Source of the DNA: Nocardioides sp. SYSU D00038
GTDB taxonomy: Bacteria > Actinomycetota > Actinomycetes > Propionibacteriales > Nocardioidaceae
DNA length: 64,000 nt
Assembly: GCF_016924665.1 (NCBI RefSeq)
Contig: NZ_JAFFJT010000025.1
Location: forward strand, 62,001 to 126,000
Direction of reading: 5' to 3'
The notes below the pieces were generated by a model that saw nothing but the letters and a program-made list of their open reading frames with translations, had not been told where the DNA came from and searched no databases. Shown here one piece after another: positions 1-9,621 of the stretch (the first letter of the stretch is position 1; the number at the start of each line of letters is the position of its first letter). The position numbers were made by a program, and so were the translations under genes.

Positions 1-1
1 C

Positions 2-781
2 GGGGACCCCGGCTCCAGCCGGGTCTACTCCTTCGCCCTCGACGGCACCGACACCCTGTTCACCGCCGCGGGCGACGTCGACGGCGCACTGCGCGACCGC
101 TGGTCGATCGACGCGGCCGACGACACCATCCGCCTGGCCCTCGGGCCGACCGGTGCGACCGGCCAGTTCAACTCCGTGGTGACCCTCGAGGAGGACGGCG
201 ACGACCTGGTCGAGGCCGGGCGGCTCGACGGCCTGGGCGTCGGCGAGCAGATCACCTCGGTGCGGTGGTTCGACGACCTGGCGATCGTGGTCACCTTCCG
301 CCAGGTCGACCCCCTCTACGCCGTCGACCTGTCCGCGCCCCGCCGGCCCCGGCTGCTCGGGGAGTTGAAGATCCCGGGCTTCTCCGGCTACCTCCACCCG
401 CTCGGCTCGATGCGGCTGCTGGGCTACGGCGAGGGCCCGTCGGCCGACGGCTGGGGCGCGCAGCTCGGCCTCTTCGACGTCACCGACCTTACCGACGTGA
501 GCCGCCTCGACGTCCTCTCGTTCGGCCGGCGCAGCGTCGCCAACGCGGTCGCCGACCCGCGCCAGTTCACCTGGCTGCCCGACGAGCGGACCGCGCTGAG
601 CGTGGTCACCCGCGGCAACAACGGCTACGTGTCGGTCTCCCGGTTCGCCGGCGGCCGGATCGAGAACCGGATGGTGCAGACCGAGTACGGCGACGAGATC
701 CGCGACGTCCGGCTGGTGCCGCTGCCCGACGGCCGGGTCGTGGTGGCGACCGGCGACGGCGCCGACTTCCTCGCCCTCTAG
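2..781 (+). CDS. Secreted beta-propeller domain protein, C-terminal part (5' end outside window)
   Basis: The frame is open from base 2 to the TAG at 779-781, so about 259 C-terminal codons are present and the start lies outside the window. The early segment ALRDRWSIDAADDTIRLAL and later VDPLYAVDLS resemble actinobacterial secreted proteins with a C-terminal WD40-like beta-propeller (Pfam Beta_propel). In that family, short strands alternate with turns and a lipoprotein or signal anchor sits at the N terminus, which cannot be seen here. No catalytic residue is recognisable. The molecular role of the family is not established. The next gene is convergent, about 130 bases downstream. Confidence 0.75.
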   Translation, partial: GDPGSSRVYSFALDGTDTLFTAAGDVDGALRDRWSIDAADDTIRLALGPTGATGQFNSVVTLEEDGDDLVEAGRLDGLGVGEQITSVRWFDDLAIVVTFRQVDPLYAVDLSAPRRPRLLGELKIPGFSGYLHPLGSMRLLGYGEGPSADGWGAQLGLFDVTDLTDVSRLDVLSFGRRSVANAVADPRQFTWLPDERTALSVVTRGNNGYVSVSRFAGGRIENRMVQTEYGDEIRDVRLVPLPDGRVVVATGDGADFLAL

Positions 782-912
782 CCGCGCTCAGACCGGGCTC
801 CGGGCGACCGCGAGGCGGCAGTCGGACGGTGCCCGGGAGTCCCCGTCGGACGCCCGAGTCGTCCTTCGCGCCTCGACTGCTGGGCCTACGCGGGGACAGA
901 GTCGCCCTCGGG

Positions 913-1635
913 TCAGGCCACCAGCGTGCCGCCGTCGACGACCGAGACCGCGCCGGTGACGTAGTCCTGGTCCATGAGGGCGAGGTAGGCCTTCGCCGCG
1001 TCGTCCGGCTCGGCGACCCGGCCGAGCGGCAACCCGGCCCCGACCTGTGCGTACATGGCCTCTCGGTCCTCCTCGGTCATCGACGACCACACGGGCGAGC
1101 GCACGACGCCCGGCGCCACGACGTTCACCCGGACCGGGGCCAGCTCGACCGCGAGGCTCCGTGCCACCGAGACCATCGCGCCGGAGACCGCGCACCCGAG
1201 CGTCCAGCCCGGCCCGCCCTTGAAGGCGGCGGTGCCGCTGGTGAGCGTGATCGATCCGGACGACGGCAGGTGCGGCACCGCCAGCCGGACGGCGTCGAGG
1301 GCGTGGAAGAGGCGGAGGCCGAAGAACGCCTGCGCACCGGCGACCGTGTAGGCCGCGAGCGGCGCGCCGGTGAGGTTCTCGGCCGCCGTGTAGGCGAAGT
1401 GGTCGAACTCGCCGACCCGGTCGAGGAAGCCGGCCACCGACTCGCTCGAGGAGGCGTCGACCACGTGTCCGCTCACCCCCGTGGGCAGCTGGTCGAGGGC
1501 CTGCCGGAGGGACTCGGGTCGGCGCGAGCCGATGGTGACGGCGGCGCCGGCCCGGGCGGCGCGTTGCGCGACCGCCAGGCCGATGCCGCTGGTGCCGCCG
1601 AGGACGACGATGCGTGAGGTGTTGTCGACTGCCAT
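913..1635 (-). CDS. SDR-family protein lacking the usual YxxxK catalytic pair
   Basis: A 240-residue Rossmann-fold protein. The N terminus carries the NAD(P)-binding glycine motif GGTSGIG (residues about 10-16). Further on come the structural TSGT segment, VNVVAPG, and a C-terminal VDGG, all typical of classical short-chain dehydrogenases. Where the catalytic Tyr-x3-Lys should lie, the sequence reads GWTLGCAVSGAM, so both Tyr and Lys appear to be absent. It may be a divergent reductase or a non-catalytic member. An in-frame ATG at 1647 is an alternative start. It follows the LysR gene by 20 bases on the same strand, so they probably form one unit and the regulator may control it. Confidence 0.8.
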   Translation of the reverse strand: MAVDNTSRIVVLGGTSGIGLAVAQRAARAGAAVTIGSRRPESLRQALDQLPTGVSGHVVDASSSESVAGFLDRVGEFDHFAYTAAENLTGAPLAAYTVAGAQAFFGLRLFHALDAVRLAVPHLPSSGSITLTSGTAAFKGGPGWTLGCAVSGAMVSVARSLAVELAPVRVNVVAPGVVRSPVWSSMTEEDREAMYAQVGAGLPLGRVAEPDDAAKAYLALMDQDYVTGAVSVVDGGTLVA

Positions 1636-1655
1636 GTCGACCAGCATCGAGCGGG

Positions 1656-2567
1656 TCAGGCGATGCCGTCCAAGACCCTTCCGGTCGCCAGTGATGCCCC
1701 CAGGGTATGAGCCAGCTCGACCGCCCGGTCGAGGACCGTGCCGTCGCGGTCCTCGGCCCGGCCGATGCCCACCGTGCCGGGCGCCAGCCCGCTGACGGCC
1801 CGCGTGACCAGGTCCGGGCGCGTGTAGAAGCGGGCCGTGGACGCGGGCAGGATCGCGACGCCGAGGCCGGCTGCGACCCTCTCGAGCTTGACCTCGACCT
1901 CGTGCGGGTAGGAGTGCGCCGCCCGGATCGACAGGCCGCGACGACGGCGTGCATCCCGCCACTCCGGTACGGCTTCCGGCGACTGCAGCAGCTCGAACGC
2001 GGCGAGGTCGTCGATGCTCAGCTCGCTCGCCTCGGCGAGCGGGTGCGTCATCGGCACGACCGCGACGCGCGGCTCCTCGAAGAGCCCCTCCACCCGCACG
2101 CCGTCGCCGACGACGGGGAGCCGGAGCAGGCCGATGTCGACCCGCCCGTCGAGGATGGTCGCGACCTGGTCGTCCCACCCGGTGCGGACCAGCTCGACCT
2201 CGATGCCGGCGAACGACGTCCGCAGACCCTGGACCAACGGGGTCACCACGAGCCCGGGCATGAACCCGATGCGGACGTGCTCGACGTCGCGCGAGGCCCG
2301 ACGAGCCCGCCGCTCGAGGGCATCGGCACGGAGCAGCAGCGTGCGCGCCTCCTCGAGCACGTCGCGCCCCGCCGCGGTGAGTGTCGTGCCGTTGGTGGAG
2401 CGATCGAAGAGCTTCGCGCCGAGCTCCCGCTCGAGCACGGCGATCTGACGGCTGAGCACGGGCTGGGCGATGTGCAGCCGCTGCGCGGCGCGGCCGAAGT
2501 TGAGCGTGTCGGCCACCGCGACGAAGTACCGCACACGCCTCAGGCTCAGGTCGGCCACACCGCGCAT
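1656..2567 (-). CDS. LysR-family transcriptional regulator
   Basis: 303 residues, normal for the family. The N-terminal winged helix-turn-helix (residues about 8-66) includes LNFGRAAQRLHIAQPVLSRQ, the usual recognition region. A long linker helix rich in Arg and Ala follows, then the periplasmic-binding-like effector domain (about residue 95 to the end) with FMPGLVVTPLV and PHEVEVKLERVAAGLGVAIL. It is the promoter-proximal gene of a pair with the SDR gene. LysR proteins usually regulate a neighbour and themselves in response to a small ligand; the ligand is not predictable here. The divergent gap to DUF2277 (2568-2744) would hold both promoters. Confidence 0.88.
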   Translation of the reverse strand: MRGVADLSLRRVRYFVAVADTLNFGRAAQRLHIAQPVLSRQIAVLERELGAKLFDRSTNGTTLTAAGRDVLEEARTLLLRADALERRARRASRDVEHVRIGFMPGLVVTPLVQGLRTSFAGIEVELVRTGWDDQVATILDGRVDIGLLRLPVVGDGVRVEGLFEEPRVAVVPMTHPLAEASELSIDDLAAFELLQSPEAVPEWRDARRRRGLSIRAAHSYPHEVEVKLERVAAGLGVAILPASTARFYTRPDLVTRAVSGLAPGTVGIGRAEDRDGTVLDRAVELAHTLGASLATGRVLDGIA

Positions 2568-2744
2568 CGTACGCCTGTCGCGGAGGCCGCAGCCGACCCG
2601 CAGCAGACGGTCGCGACATGGCCTTCGGGGGTGCTCGAACGGGCTGGTAGGCGCATCGTGCGAGGCGCATCGCGGCGCGGTGGGTCAGGGGCCTCGTGGT
2701 CCGGACGACGGCTCGGCAGGGGCGACCCGACGTACGATCGAGGC

Positions 2745-3010
2745 ATGTGCCGCAACATCCGTCCGCTCAACAACTTCGAGCCCCCGGCCACCAACGACGA
2801 GGTGCACGCCGCCGCCCTGCAGTACGTGCGCAAGGTCGCGGGCACGACCAAGCCGTCGGCGGCCAACCAGGCCGTCTTCGACCGGGCGGTGCGCGAGATC
2901 GCCCACATCACCCGCCACCTCGTCGACGACCTGGTCACCACCGCGCCCCCCAAGGACCGCGAGACCGAGGCGGCCAAGGCCCGGGCCCGCGCCGAGCTCA
3001 GGTACGCGCG

Positions 3011-3014
<4 letters not shown>
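2745..3014 (+). CDS. DUF2277 family protein
   Basis: An 89-residue protein beginning MCRNIRPLNNFEPPATNDEV, the characteristic start of the DUF2277 family, followed by ALQYVRKVAGTTKPS and a C-terminal charged helix. The family is small, cytoplasmic and of unknown function. A TACGAT hexamer at 2733-2738 could be a -10 element; transcription would then begin almost at the ATG, giving a leaderless or near-leaderless message, which is common in actinobacteria. The stop codon overlaps the proposed start of the sirtuin gene, so the two are probably translated together. Confidence 0.88.
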
Positions 3015-3844
<830 letters not shown>

Positions 3845-3853
3845 CCACGGGCG

Positions 3854-4540
3854 TCAGAGCTTGCGGACGAAGATGTGGTCGGCGGCCTCGGGGACGATCT
3901 CGGCCGTCTCGCCACCCGACCCCACCAGCACGCCGTCGCGGGTGGTGATCACCGTGACGGTCTTGTCGGGCACCGCGCCGACCCGGCGCAGCGCGCTCAT
4001 CAGGACCTCGTCCTTCTGCATCTCCTCGGAGATGCGACGCACCAGCACCCGGGTCTCGTCGTCGCTCGAGGCCCGCGACAGCGGCTCGACGCCGGACATG
4101 AACTCCTCGCCGACCCGCTCCTCCCCCAGCTCGTCGAGGCCCGGGATCGGGTTGCCGTAGGGCGACTCGGTGGGGTGGTCGAGCAGCTCGAGCAGCCGCC
4201 GCTCGACGGTCTCGCTCATCACGTGCTCCCACCGGCACGCCTCCTCGTGCACCAGCTCCCAGTCGAGGCCGATGACGTCGGTGAGCAGCCGCTCCGCGAG
4301 GCGGTGCTTGCGCATCACCCGGGTCGCCAGCCGCTTGCCCTCGTCGGTGAACTCGAGGTGTCGGTCGCCCTCGACCGTGACCAGCCCGTCGCGCTCCATC
4401 CGGGCGACGGTCTGCGACACCGTGGGACCACTCTGGTGCAGGCGCTCGGCGATCCGGGCGCGGAGGGGGACGATCCCCTCCTCCTGCAGCTCGTAGATCG
4501 TCCGCAGGTACATCTCGGTGGTGTCGATCAGGTCGCTCAC
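3854..4540 (-). CDS. IdeR/DtxR-type iron-dependent repressor
   Basis: 228 residues with the DtxR architecture: N-terminal winged helix (about 1-73), dimerisation domain (74-140) and a C-terminal SH3-like domain. Metal ligands of DtxR are conserved at the same numbers: Met10, Cys102, Glu105 and His106 (primary site), and His79, Glu83 and His98 (ancillary site). This supports Fe(II) sensing rather than Mn(II), because MntR lacks the Cys ligand pattern. IdeR/DtxR represses siderophore and iron uptake genes when iron is sufficient. No clear iron box was seen in this window, so its targets lie elsewhere. It is convergent with the sirtuin gene, leaving 9 bases between them. Confidence 0.93.
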   Translation of the reverse strand: MSDLIDTTEMYLRTIYELQEEGIVPLRARIAERLHQSGPTVSQTVARMERDGLVTVEGDRHLEFTDEGKRLATRVMRKHRLAERLLTDVIGLDWELVHEEACRWEHVMSETVERRLLELLDHPTESPYGNPIPGLDELGEERVGEEFMSGVEPLSRASSDDETRVLVRRISEEMQKDEVLMSALRRVGAVPDKTVTVITTRDGVLVGSGGETAEIVPEAADHIFVRKL

Positions 4541-4586
4541 CCGCCAAGCCTACCCGGCACCCACCCGGGTGGCAGGCTGGCCGACG

Positions 4587-5939
4587 ATGGCTGGGAACGG
4601 CGCGACCTCGGTGATGTGGTTCCGGCGCGACCTGCGCCTGGCCGACAATCCAGCGCTGCTCGCGGCGTGCGCCGACGGGCCGGTGCTCCCCCTCTTCGTG
4701 CTCGACCCGGCGCTCTGGGGACCGGCGGGCGCACCGCGCCGCCACTACCTCTGCGCCTCGCTGCGCGCCCTCGACTCCGGCCTCGCCGGGCTCGGCGGCG
4801 GCCTGTCGGTGCTGCGCGGCGACCCGGTGGACGAGGTGCTGCGCGCGGCCCGCGAGGTGGGCGCCCGCCGGGTGCACGTGTCGGCCGACTTCGGGCCTCA
4901 CGGCAGCCGCCGCGACGCCGCCGTGGAGCGGGCGCTCGCCGGGGTCGGCATCGAGCTGGTGCGCACCGGCTCGCCGTACGCCGTCGCACCGGGGCGGGTC
5001 CTCACCGGCGCCGGGGAGCCCTACCGGGTGTTCACGCCGTTCTCCCGCGCCTGGGCCGAGCACGGCTGGCGGGCGCCGGTCGGGCCGCCCGACGACGCCA
5101 CCTGGGCGACCCTCCGCGGCACCGTCGAGCTGCCCGACCCCGCCCTGCCCGAGGGCACGGAGCTGCCGGGGGCCGGCGAGGACGCCGCCCGGCGCCGGTG
5201 GGCCGAGTTCCTCGACCGGGTCGCCGCCTACGACGTCGACCGCAACCTGCCCGGGGTCGACGGCACCAGCCGGATGTCGGTGCACCTGAAGTGGGGCGAG
5301 GTCCACCCCCGCACCCTGCTCGCCGACCTGGCCGCGCTCCGCAGCAAGGGGGCGACGGCGTACCGCACCGAGCTCGCCTGGCGGGAGTTCTACGCCGATG
5401 TGCTGCACCACCGGCCGGAGTCGGCCCGGGAGTACCTGCGCCCCGAGTACGCCCGGATCGCCTACGACGAGCCCGGCGAGCGGTTCGACGCGTGGCGCGA
5501 GGGGCGCACCGGCTTCCCGGTCGTCGACGCCGGCATGCGCCAGCTCCGCGCGACCGGGTGGATGCACAACCGGGTGCGGATGATCACCGCGAGCTTCCTG
5601 GTCAAGGACTTCCACGTCGAGTGGCAGCACGGCGCCCGCCACTTCATGCACCTCCTCGTCGACGGCGACCTCGCCTCCAACCAGCACGGCTGGCAGTGGG
5701 TCGCCGGCTCGGGCACCGACGCGTCGCCGTTCTTCCGGGTGTTCAACCCCACCACCCAGGGCCGCAAGTTCGACCCCGACGGCTCCTACGTGCGCCGCTG
5801 GGTCGAGGAGCTCCGCGACGTGGCCGACCCCCACGACCCCGCCCCCGCCGCCCGTCAGCGCGTCGGCTACCCCGGGCCGATCGTCGACCACGCCGCCGAG
5901 CGACGCGAGGCCCTGGCCCGCTGGGAGCAGATCCGCTGA
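4587..5939 (+). CDS. phr: Deoxyribodipyrimidine photolyase (cryptochrome/photolyase family)
   Basis: A 450-residue flavoprotein. The N-terminal alpha/beta antenna-binding domain begins with SVMWFRRDLRLADNPALL. The C-terminal FAD-binding helical domain contains ELAWREFYADVL, GFPVVDAGMRQLRATGWMHN and NQHGWQWVAGSGTD, matching class I cyclobutane pyrimidine dimer photolyases. It would repair UV dimers in DNA using blue light and reduced FAD. The start was set at ATG 4587 because homology begins about 8 residues later; an upstream in-frame ATG at 4518 would run into the divergent IdeR gene. Transcribed away from IdeR and followed by a repeat block. Confidence 0.93.
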   Translation: MAGNGATSVMWFRRDLRLADNPALLAACADGPVLPLFVLDPALWGPAGAPRRHYLCASLRALDSGLAGLGGGLSVLRGDPVDEVLRAAREVGARRVHVSADFGPHGSRRDAAVERALAGVGIELVRTGSPYAVAPGRVLTGAGEPYRVFTPFSRAWAEHGWRAPVGPPDDATWATLRGTVELPDPALPEGTELPGAGEDAARRRWAEFLDRVAAYDVDRNLPGVDGTSRMSVHLKWGEVHPRTLLADLAALRSKGATAYRTELAWREFYADVLHHRPESAREYLRPEYARIAYDEPGERFDAWREGRTGFPVVDAGMRQLRATGWMHNRVRMITASFLVKDFHVEWQHGARHFMHLLVDGDLASNQHGWQWVAGSGTDASPFFRVFNPTTQGRKFDPDGSYVRRWVEELRDVADPHDPAPAARQRVGYPGPIVDHAAERREALARWEQIR

Positions 5940-6855
5940 CCCGCCGGTGGTTGAGGAAGTCGCGCGGTAGCGACCCACCGCTGGTTGAGGAAGTCGCGCT
6001 AGCGACTGTCTCGAAACCCCCGCACCCGAACGCCCTCCGGTGGGGACGGGAGGACGTTCGTCTCACCGGGTCTCGAGGCTCAGGCCTAGCGGCCTTCGCA
6101 CCTCGACCACCGCACGCCGGCGTGCCGCGCCGCCGGCACGGAGGCGGCGGAGCGACGGGCGGCGTCCGGCACGTAGACGGCGGCGTGGCGCCGCAGCGCA
6201 TGCCAGGGCACGGCAGGGCAGCGTCCGGCGACACGGCAACGAGTGCCGAACGACGTCCGGCGCGCAGCAGCCGCAGTGCCCCCACCACGCGCGGCACCCC
6301 GCACCCCCACCCACCACCAGTCCGCACCGGCTCGGATCACACGACAGGGAGTCAGCCCCCGCCCGAGCCCCGTCCCCGGAGTCGCCCGCTACCGGGAGGG
6401 CGTTCGGCTCACCGGGTCTCGAGGCTCAGGCCTAGCGGCCTTCGCACCTCGACCAGCGGCCGGCGGTCGGCTCACTGGGTCTCGACGACGCTCGCTGGCG
6501 CTCGCTGCTCGACCATCGGTGCGCGCCCGTCCACTTGCGGCGTGCCGCGCCACCGGACACGGAGGCGGCGGAGCGACGGGCGGCGCTCGGCACGTCAACG
6601 CCCGATGTGGCGCCGACACGAACGTCGGGGCACCGCAGGGCAGAGTCCGGCGACACGGCAACGAGTGCCGAACGACGTCCGGCGCGCAGCAGCCGCAGTG
6701 CCCACCCACGCGCGGCACCCCGCACCCCACTCCACCAACCACAGTCACCCGCCACCCGGATCACACGAGCCGCAGGCAGCCCGCCGAGCCCCGTCCCCGG
6801 AGTCACCCGCCACGGGGGACGGTCGGCCCAGCGGGGCGTGTGGCAGCGTGGAGCC
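5940..6855. repeat. Intergenic block of dispersed repeats with duplicated segments
   Basis: About 0.9 kb without a convincing gene. Two short elements containing GGTTGAGGAAGTCGCG lie at about 5945-6010. A segment beginning CTCACCGGGTCTCGAGG occurs at 6062 and again at 6408. A second segment beginning GAGTGCCGAACGACGTCCGG occurs at 6241 and 6663, followed in both copies by similar CAGCAGCCGCAG sequence. The copies are imperfect and differently spaced, so this is a nested duplication and not a simple tandem. The same elements recur near 35.3, 40.1 and 63.2 kb. Long open frames here are GC-driven shadows. Confidence 0.75.
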
Positions 6856-7560
6856 GTGACCGAGCTGACCGTCCCTGCCCGCTTCAACGGCCCACCGCGC
6901 TCCGGGAACGGCGGGTGGACCGCAGGGGCGCTCGCGGCGCTGGTCGGCGAGGGGCAGGCCGTGACGGTGCGGCTGCACCGGCCGCCACCGCTCGAGGTCG
7001 CGATGCCGGTCGCGGAGGAGGACGGCGCGACGGTGGCGACCCACGACGGCGCCCCGGTGGCGACCGCCGGACCCGCCACCGTCGAGCTGCGCCGCGTCGA
7101 GCCCGTCACCGCCGAGGAGGCGCGGGCGGCCAGCGAGCACTACCCCGGCCACGCCCACCACCCGTTCCCGACCTGCTTCGTCTGCGGGACAGCTCGCGAG
7201 CCCGGCGACGGGCTGCGGATCTTCCCCGGCCCGGTCGCCGACGGCGCCGACGGCACCCGCGCGGCCGCGACCTGGACGCCCACCGACTCCCAGGCGTCGT
7301 ACGCCGTCGCTTGGGCGGCCCTCGACTGCGTGAGCGCCTGGGGCGCCGACCTCACCGAGCGCGAGCTGGTGCTCGGCACCATGACCGCGCGGATCGACGA
7401 GCTGCCGCCCGTCGGCGAGGAGGTCGTCGTGGTCGGCGGCTCGCGCGGCACCGAGGGCCGCAAGACCTTCGGCGCCGCCACCCTCTACGGCGCGGACGGG
7501 CGGGTACTGGCCCTCGCCGAGCACGTGTGGATCGCCATCGACGCGAAGGAGTTCTCGTGA
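6856..7560 (+). CDS. Hotdog-fold thioesterase-like protein
   Basis: 234 residues starting at GTG 6856. It has a central CFVCG motif followed by a GDGLRIFPGPV segment and a C-terminal half ending ALAEHVWIAID. This resembles actinobacterial proteins annotated as hotdog-fold or thioesterase-like, in which two hotdog repeats form one chain. The N-terminal RFNGPPRSGNGGWTAGALA fits the first hotdog helix. Substrate and activity are not predictable. The last codons overlap the GH13 gene start by 4 bases (GTGA), so both are probably co-translated, although no functional link with sugar metabolism is obvious. Confidence 0.65.
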   Translation: MTELTVPARFNGPPRSGNGGWTAGALAALVGEGQAVTVRLHRPPPLEVAMPVAEEDGATVATHDGAPVATAGPATVELRRVEPVTAEEARAASEHYPGHAHHPFPTCFVCGTAREPGDGLRIFPGPVADGADGTRAAATWTPTDSQASYAVAWAALDCVSAWGADLTERELVLGTMTARIDELPPVGEEVVVVGGSRGTEGRKTFGAATLYGADGRVLALAEHVWIAIDAKEFS

Positions 7561-9167
7561 GCAGCCCGTGGTGGCGCGAAGCCGTCGTCTACCAGGTCTA
7601 CGTCCGCAGCTTCGCCGACGGCGACGGCGACGGCGTGGGCGACCTGGCGGGGATCACCTCCCGGCTGACCCACCTCAGCGACCTCGGTGTCGACGCGCTG
7701 TGGCTGACGCCGTTCTACACCTCGCCCCAGCACGATCACGGCTACGACGTCGCCGACTACCGCGACGTCGACCCGCTCTTCGGCTCGCTGGCCGACGCGG
7801 AGAAGCTGCTCGCCCGGGCCCACGAGCTGGGGCTGCGGGTGATCGTCGACCTCGTGCCCAACCACACCTCCAGCGAGCACGCCTGGTTCCGGGCCGCGCT
7901 GGCTGCTGGGCCAGGCAGTCCCGAGCGGGCCCGCTACCTGTTCCGCGACGGCCGCGGCCCCGACGGCGCGGAGCCGCCGAACAACTGGCGCTCGGTCTTC
8001 GGCGGGCCCGCCTGGACCCGCGTCGCCGACGGCCAGTGGTACCTCCACCTCTTCGACTCCTCCCAGCCCGACCTCGACTGGCGCAACCCCGAGGTGGGCG
8101 ACCTGTTCGAGGAGGTGCTGCGGTTCTGGCTCGACCGCGGCGTCGACGGGTTCCGCGTCGACGTGGCGCACGGCCTGTTCAAGGAGGAGTCGCTGCGCGA
8201 CCAGGAGCGCGACGACACCCGCGCCGACACCTCGGGAGCCCAGGCCGCCGACGACTCGATGGTCGAGCGCACCGAGCTCGACGAGCCGATGTGGGACCAG
8301 CCCGAGGTCCACGGCGTCTACCGCCGTTGGCACGACGTGCTGGCGGAGTACGACGGCGACCGGATGCTCGTCGCCGAGGCCTGGACCCAGACCGCCGAGT
8401 CGATGGCCCGCTTCGTCCGCGCCGACGAGATGCACCAGGCGTTCAACTTCTCCTGGCTGCTCGCGGACTGGTCGGCCCGGGCGTTCGCCGACGTCGTGAC
8501 CGAGTCGCTGGCCGCGCTGACCGCGGTCTCGGCCGCTCCCACGTGGGTGCTGAGCAACCACGACGTGGTCCGTCACCCCACTCGCTACGGCGGCGGCCCG
8601 ACCGGGCTGGCCCGGGCCCGCGCGGCGACGGTCGCGATGCTCGGGCTGCCGGGCTCGGCGTACGTCTACCAGGGCGAGGAGCTCGGCCTCGAGCAGGTCG
8701 ACGTCGCCCCCGAGCACCGGCAGGACCCCGCCTGGCTGCGCACCCGCGGCGCCGAGCGCCCGGACGTCGGCCGCGACGGCTGCCGGGTGCCGCTGCCGTG
8801 GTCGGGCACCGCGCCGCCGTACGGCTTCGGGCCGGGCGACGGCCAGCCCTGGCTGCCCCAGCCCGCGGACTGGGCGGCGCTGAGCGTCGAGGCCCAGACA
8901 GGTACGGACGGCTCGACGCTCGAGCTCTACCGCACGGCGCTCGCCGCCCGGCGCGAGCACGCGCTCGGCCAGGGCGACGAGGTCGAGGTCCTCGACGCCG
9001 GCGACGACGTGCTGGTCTACGTGCGCGGCACGCTGACGGTCGTGCTCAACGCCGGCGACGACGCCGTCGAGCTGCCCGCCGGCGAGGTCGTGCTCGCCAG
9101 CGGCGAGCTCGTCGACGGCCGGCTGCCACCCGACACCGCGGTCTGGCTGGCGGCTACTGCTCGTTGA
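7557..9167 (+). CDS. GH13 alpha-glucosidase
   Basis: 536 residues, cytoplasmic (no signal peptide), of the alpha-amylase superfamily. WWREAVVYQVYVRSFADGDG and GDLAGITSRL are typical of oligo-1,6-glucosidase / alpha-glucosidase members. The catalytic triad is visible: nucleophile Asp202 in GFRVDVAHG, acid/base Glu274 in MLVAEAW, and transition-state Asp336 in LSNHDVV. A short C-terminal beta domain follows. It should release glucose from short alpha-glucosides such as maltose, trehalulose or isomaltose; linkage preference is uncertain. The GTG start overlaps the hotdog gene, and its 3' end overlaps the convergent MarR gene by 14 bases. Confidence 0.92.
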   Translation: MSSPWWREAVVYQVYVRSFADGDGDGVGDLAGITSRLTHLSDLGVDALWLTPFYTSPQHDHGYDVADYRDVDPLFGSLADAEKLLARAHELGLRVIVDLVPNHTSSEHAWFRAALAAGPGSPERARYLFRDGRGPDGAEPPNNWRSVFGGPAWTRVADGQWYLHLFDSSQPDLDWRNPEVGDLFEEVLRFWLDRGVDGFRVDVAHGLFKEESLRDQERDDTRADTSGAQAADDSMVERTELDEPMWDQPEVHGVYRRWHDVLAEYDGDRMLVAEAWTQTAESMARFVRADEMHQAFNFSWLLADWSARAFADVVTESLAALTAVSAAPTWVLSNHDVVRHPTRYGGGPTGLARARAATVAMLGLPGSAYVYQGEELGLEQVDVAPEHRQDPAWLRTRGAERPDVGRDGCRVPLPWSGTAPPYGFGPGDGQPWLPQPADWAALSVEAQTGTDGSTLELYRTALAARREHALGQGDEVEVLDAGDDVLVYVRGTLTVVLNAGDDAVELPAGEVVLASGELVDGRLPPDTAVWLAATAR

Positions 9168-9618
9168 GAGCCCGGTTGTAGCGACCGAGCTCGTCGGCGA
9201 GGTGGTCGAGCTCGGCGGTCGACCAGTCCGAGAGCCGCTCGTCGAGCCAGACCCGGCGCATCGCGGTGACGTCGGCGAGCCGGCGCACGGCGTCGGCGCT
9301 CGCCGAGACCAGCGACGCGCGGCCGTCCTCCGGGTCGGGCACCCGGTCGACGAGCCCCAGCTCGGCGAGGTGCTGGACCTGGCGGCTGACCGCGCCCTTG
9401 TCGATGCCGAAGTGGTCGACCACCTGACTGGCCCGCACCGGCCCCTCCTCGACCAGCCAGCTCAGCACCAGGTACGACGCCGGCTGCAGGTCGGGGTGCA
9501 CGGCGCGGGCTCGCTCGCCGATCACCCGTCGCACCCGGCGGATCAGCACGCCGATCTCGCGCTCGATGTGCATGAGCGAGTCGGTGCGGGTGGTGGCGGT
9601 GCCACGCGTCTCGGCCAC
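9154..9618 (-). CDS. MarR-family transcriptional regulator
   Basis: 154 residues with a winged helix-turn-helix at about 55-110 (VRASQVVDHFGIDKGAVSRQ, then RVPDPEDGRASLVSAS for the wing) flanked by dimerisation helices. The gene follows the DHA2 exporter by 3 bases on the same strand, so the two form an operon with the regulator second. MarR proteins usually repress such an efflux operon until a phenolic or lipophilic drug binds. Candidate operator repeats with 7-base spacers lie upstream of the exporter at about 11268-11315. Its 3' end overlaps the convergent GH13 gene. Confidence 0.9.
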   Translation of the reverse strand: MAETRGTATTRTDSLMHIEREIGVLIRRVRRVIGERARAVHPDLQPASYLVLSWLVEEGPVRASQVVDHFGIDKGAVSRQVQHLAELGLVDRVPDPEDGRASLVSASADAVRRLADVTAMRRVWLDERLSDWSTAELDHLADELGRYNRALNEQ

Positions 9619-9621
9619 GGC

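Noticed and set aside
782..912. Imperfect GC stem after the beta-propeller gene as a terminator
   Set aside because: GGGCTCCGGGC and GCCCGGGAGTCCC match only with gaps; too weak to list as a feature.
265..1617. 450-codon plus-strand frame
   Set aside because: Runs antisense to the SDR gene and through the end of the beta-propeller gene in another frame; arginine/proline-rich GC shadow.
4541..4586. Iron box (IdeR site) in the IdeR/photolyase gap
   Set aside because: No TTAGGTTAGGCTAACC-like sequence is present.
5940..6855. Long plus-strand frames through the repeat block
   Set aside because: No conserved motifs, repeats occur in several frames, and the hotdog start at 6856 is better supported.
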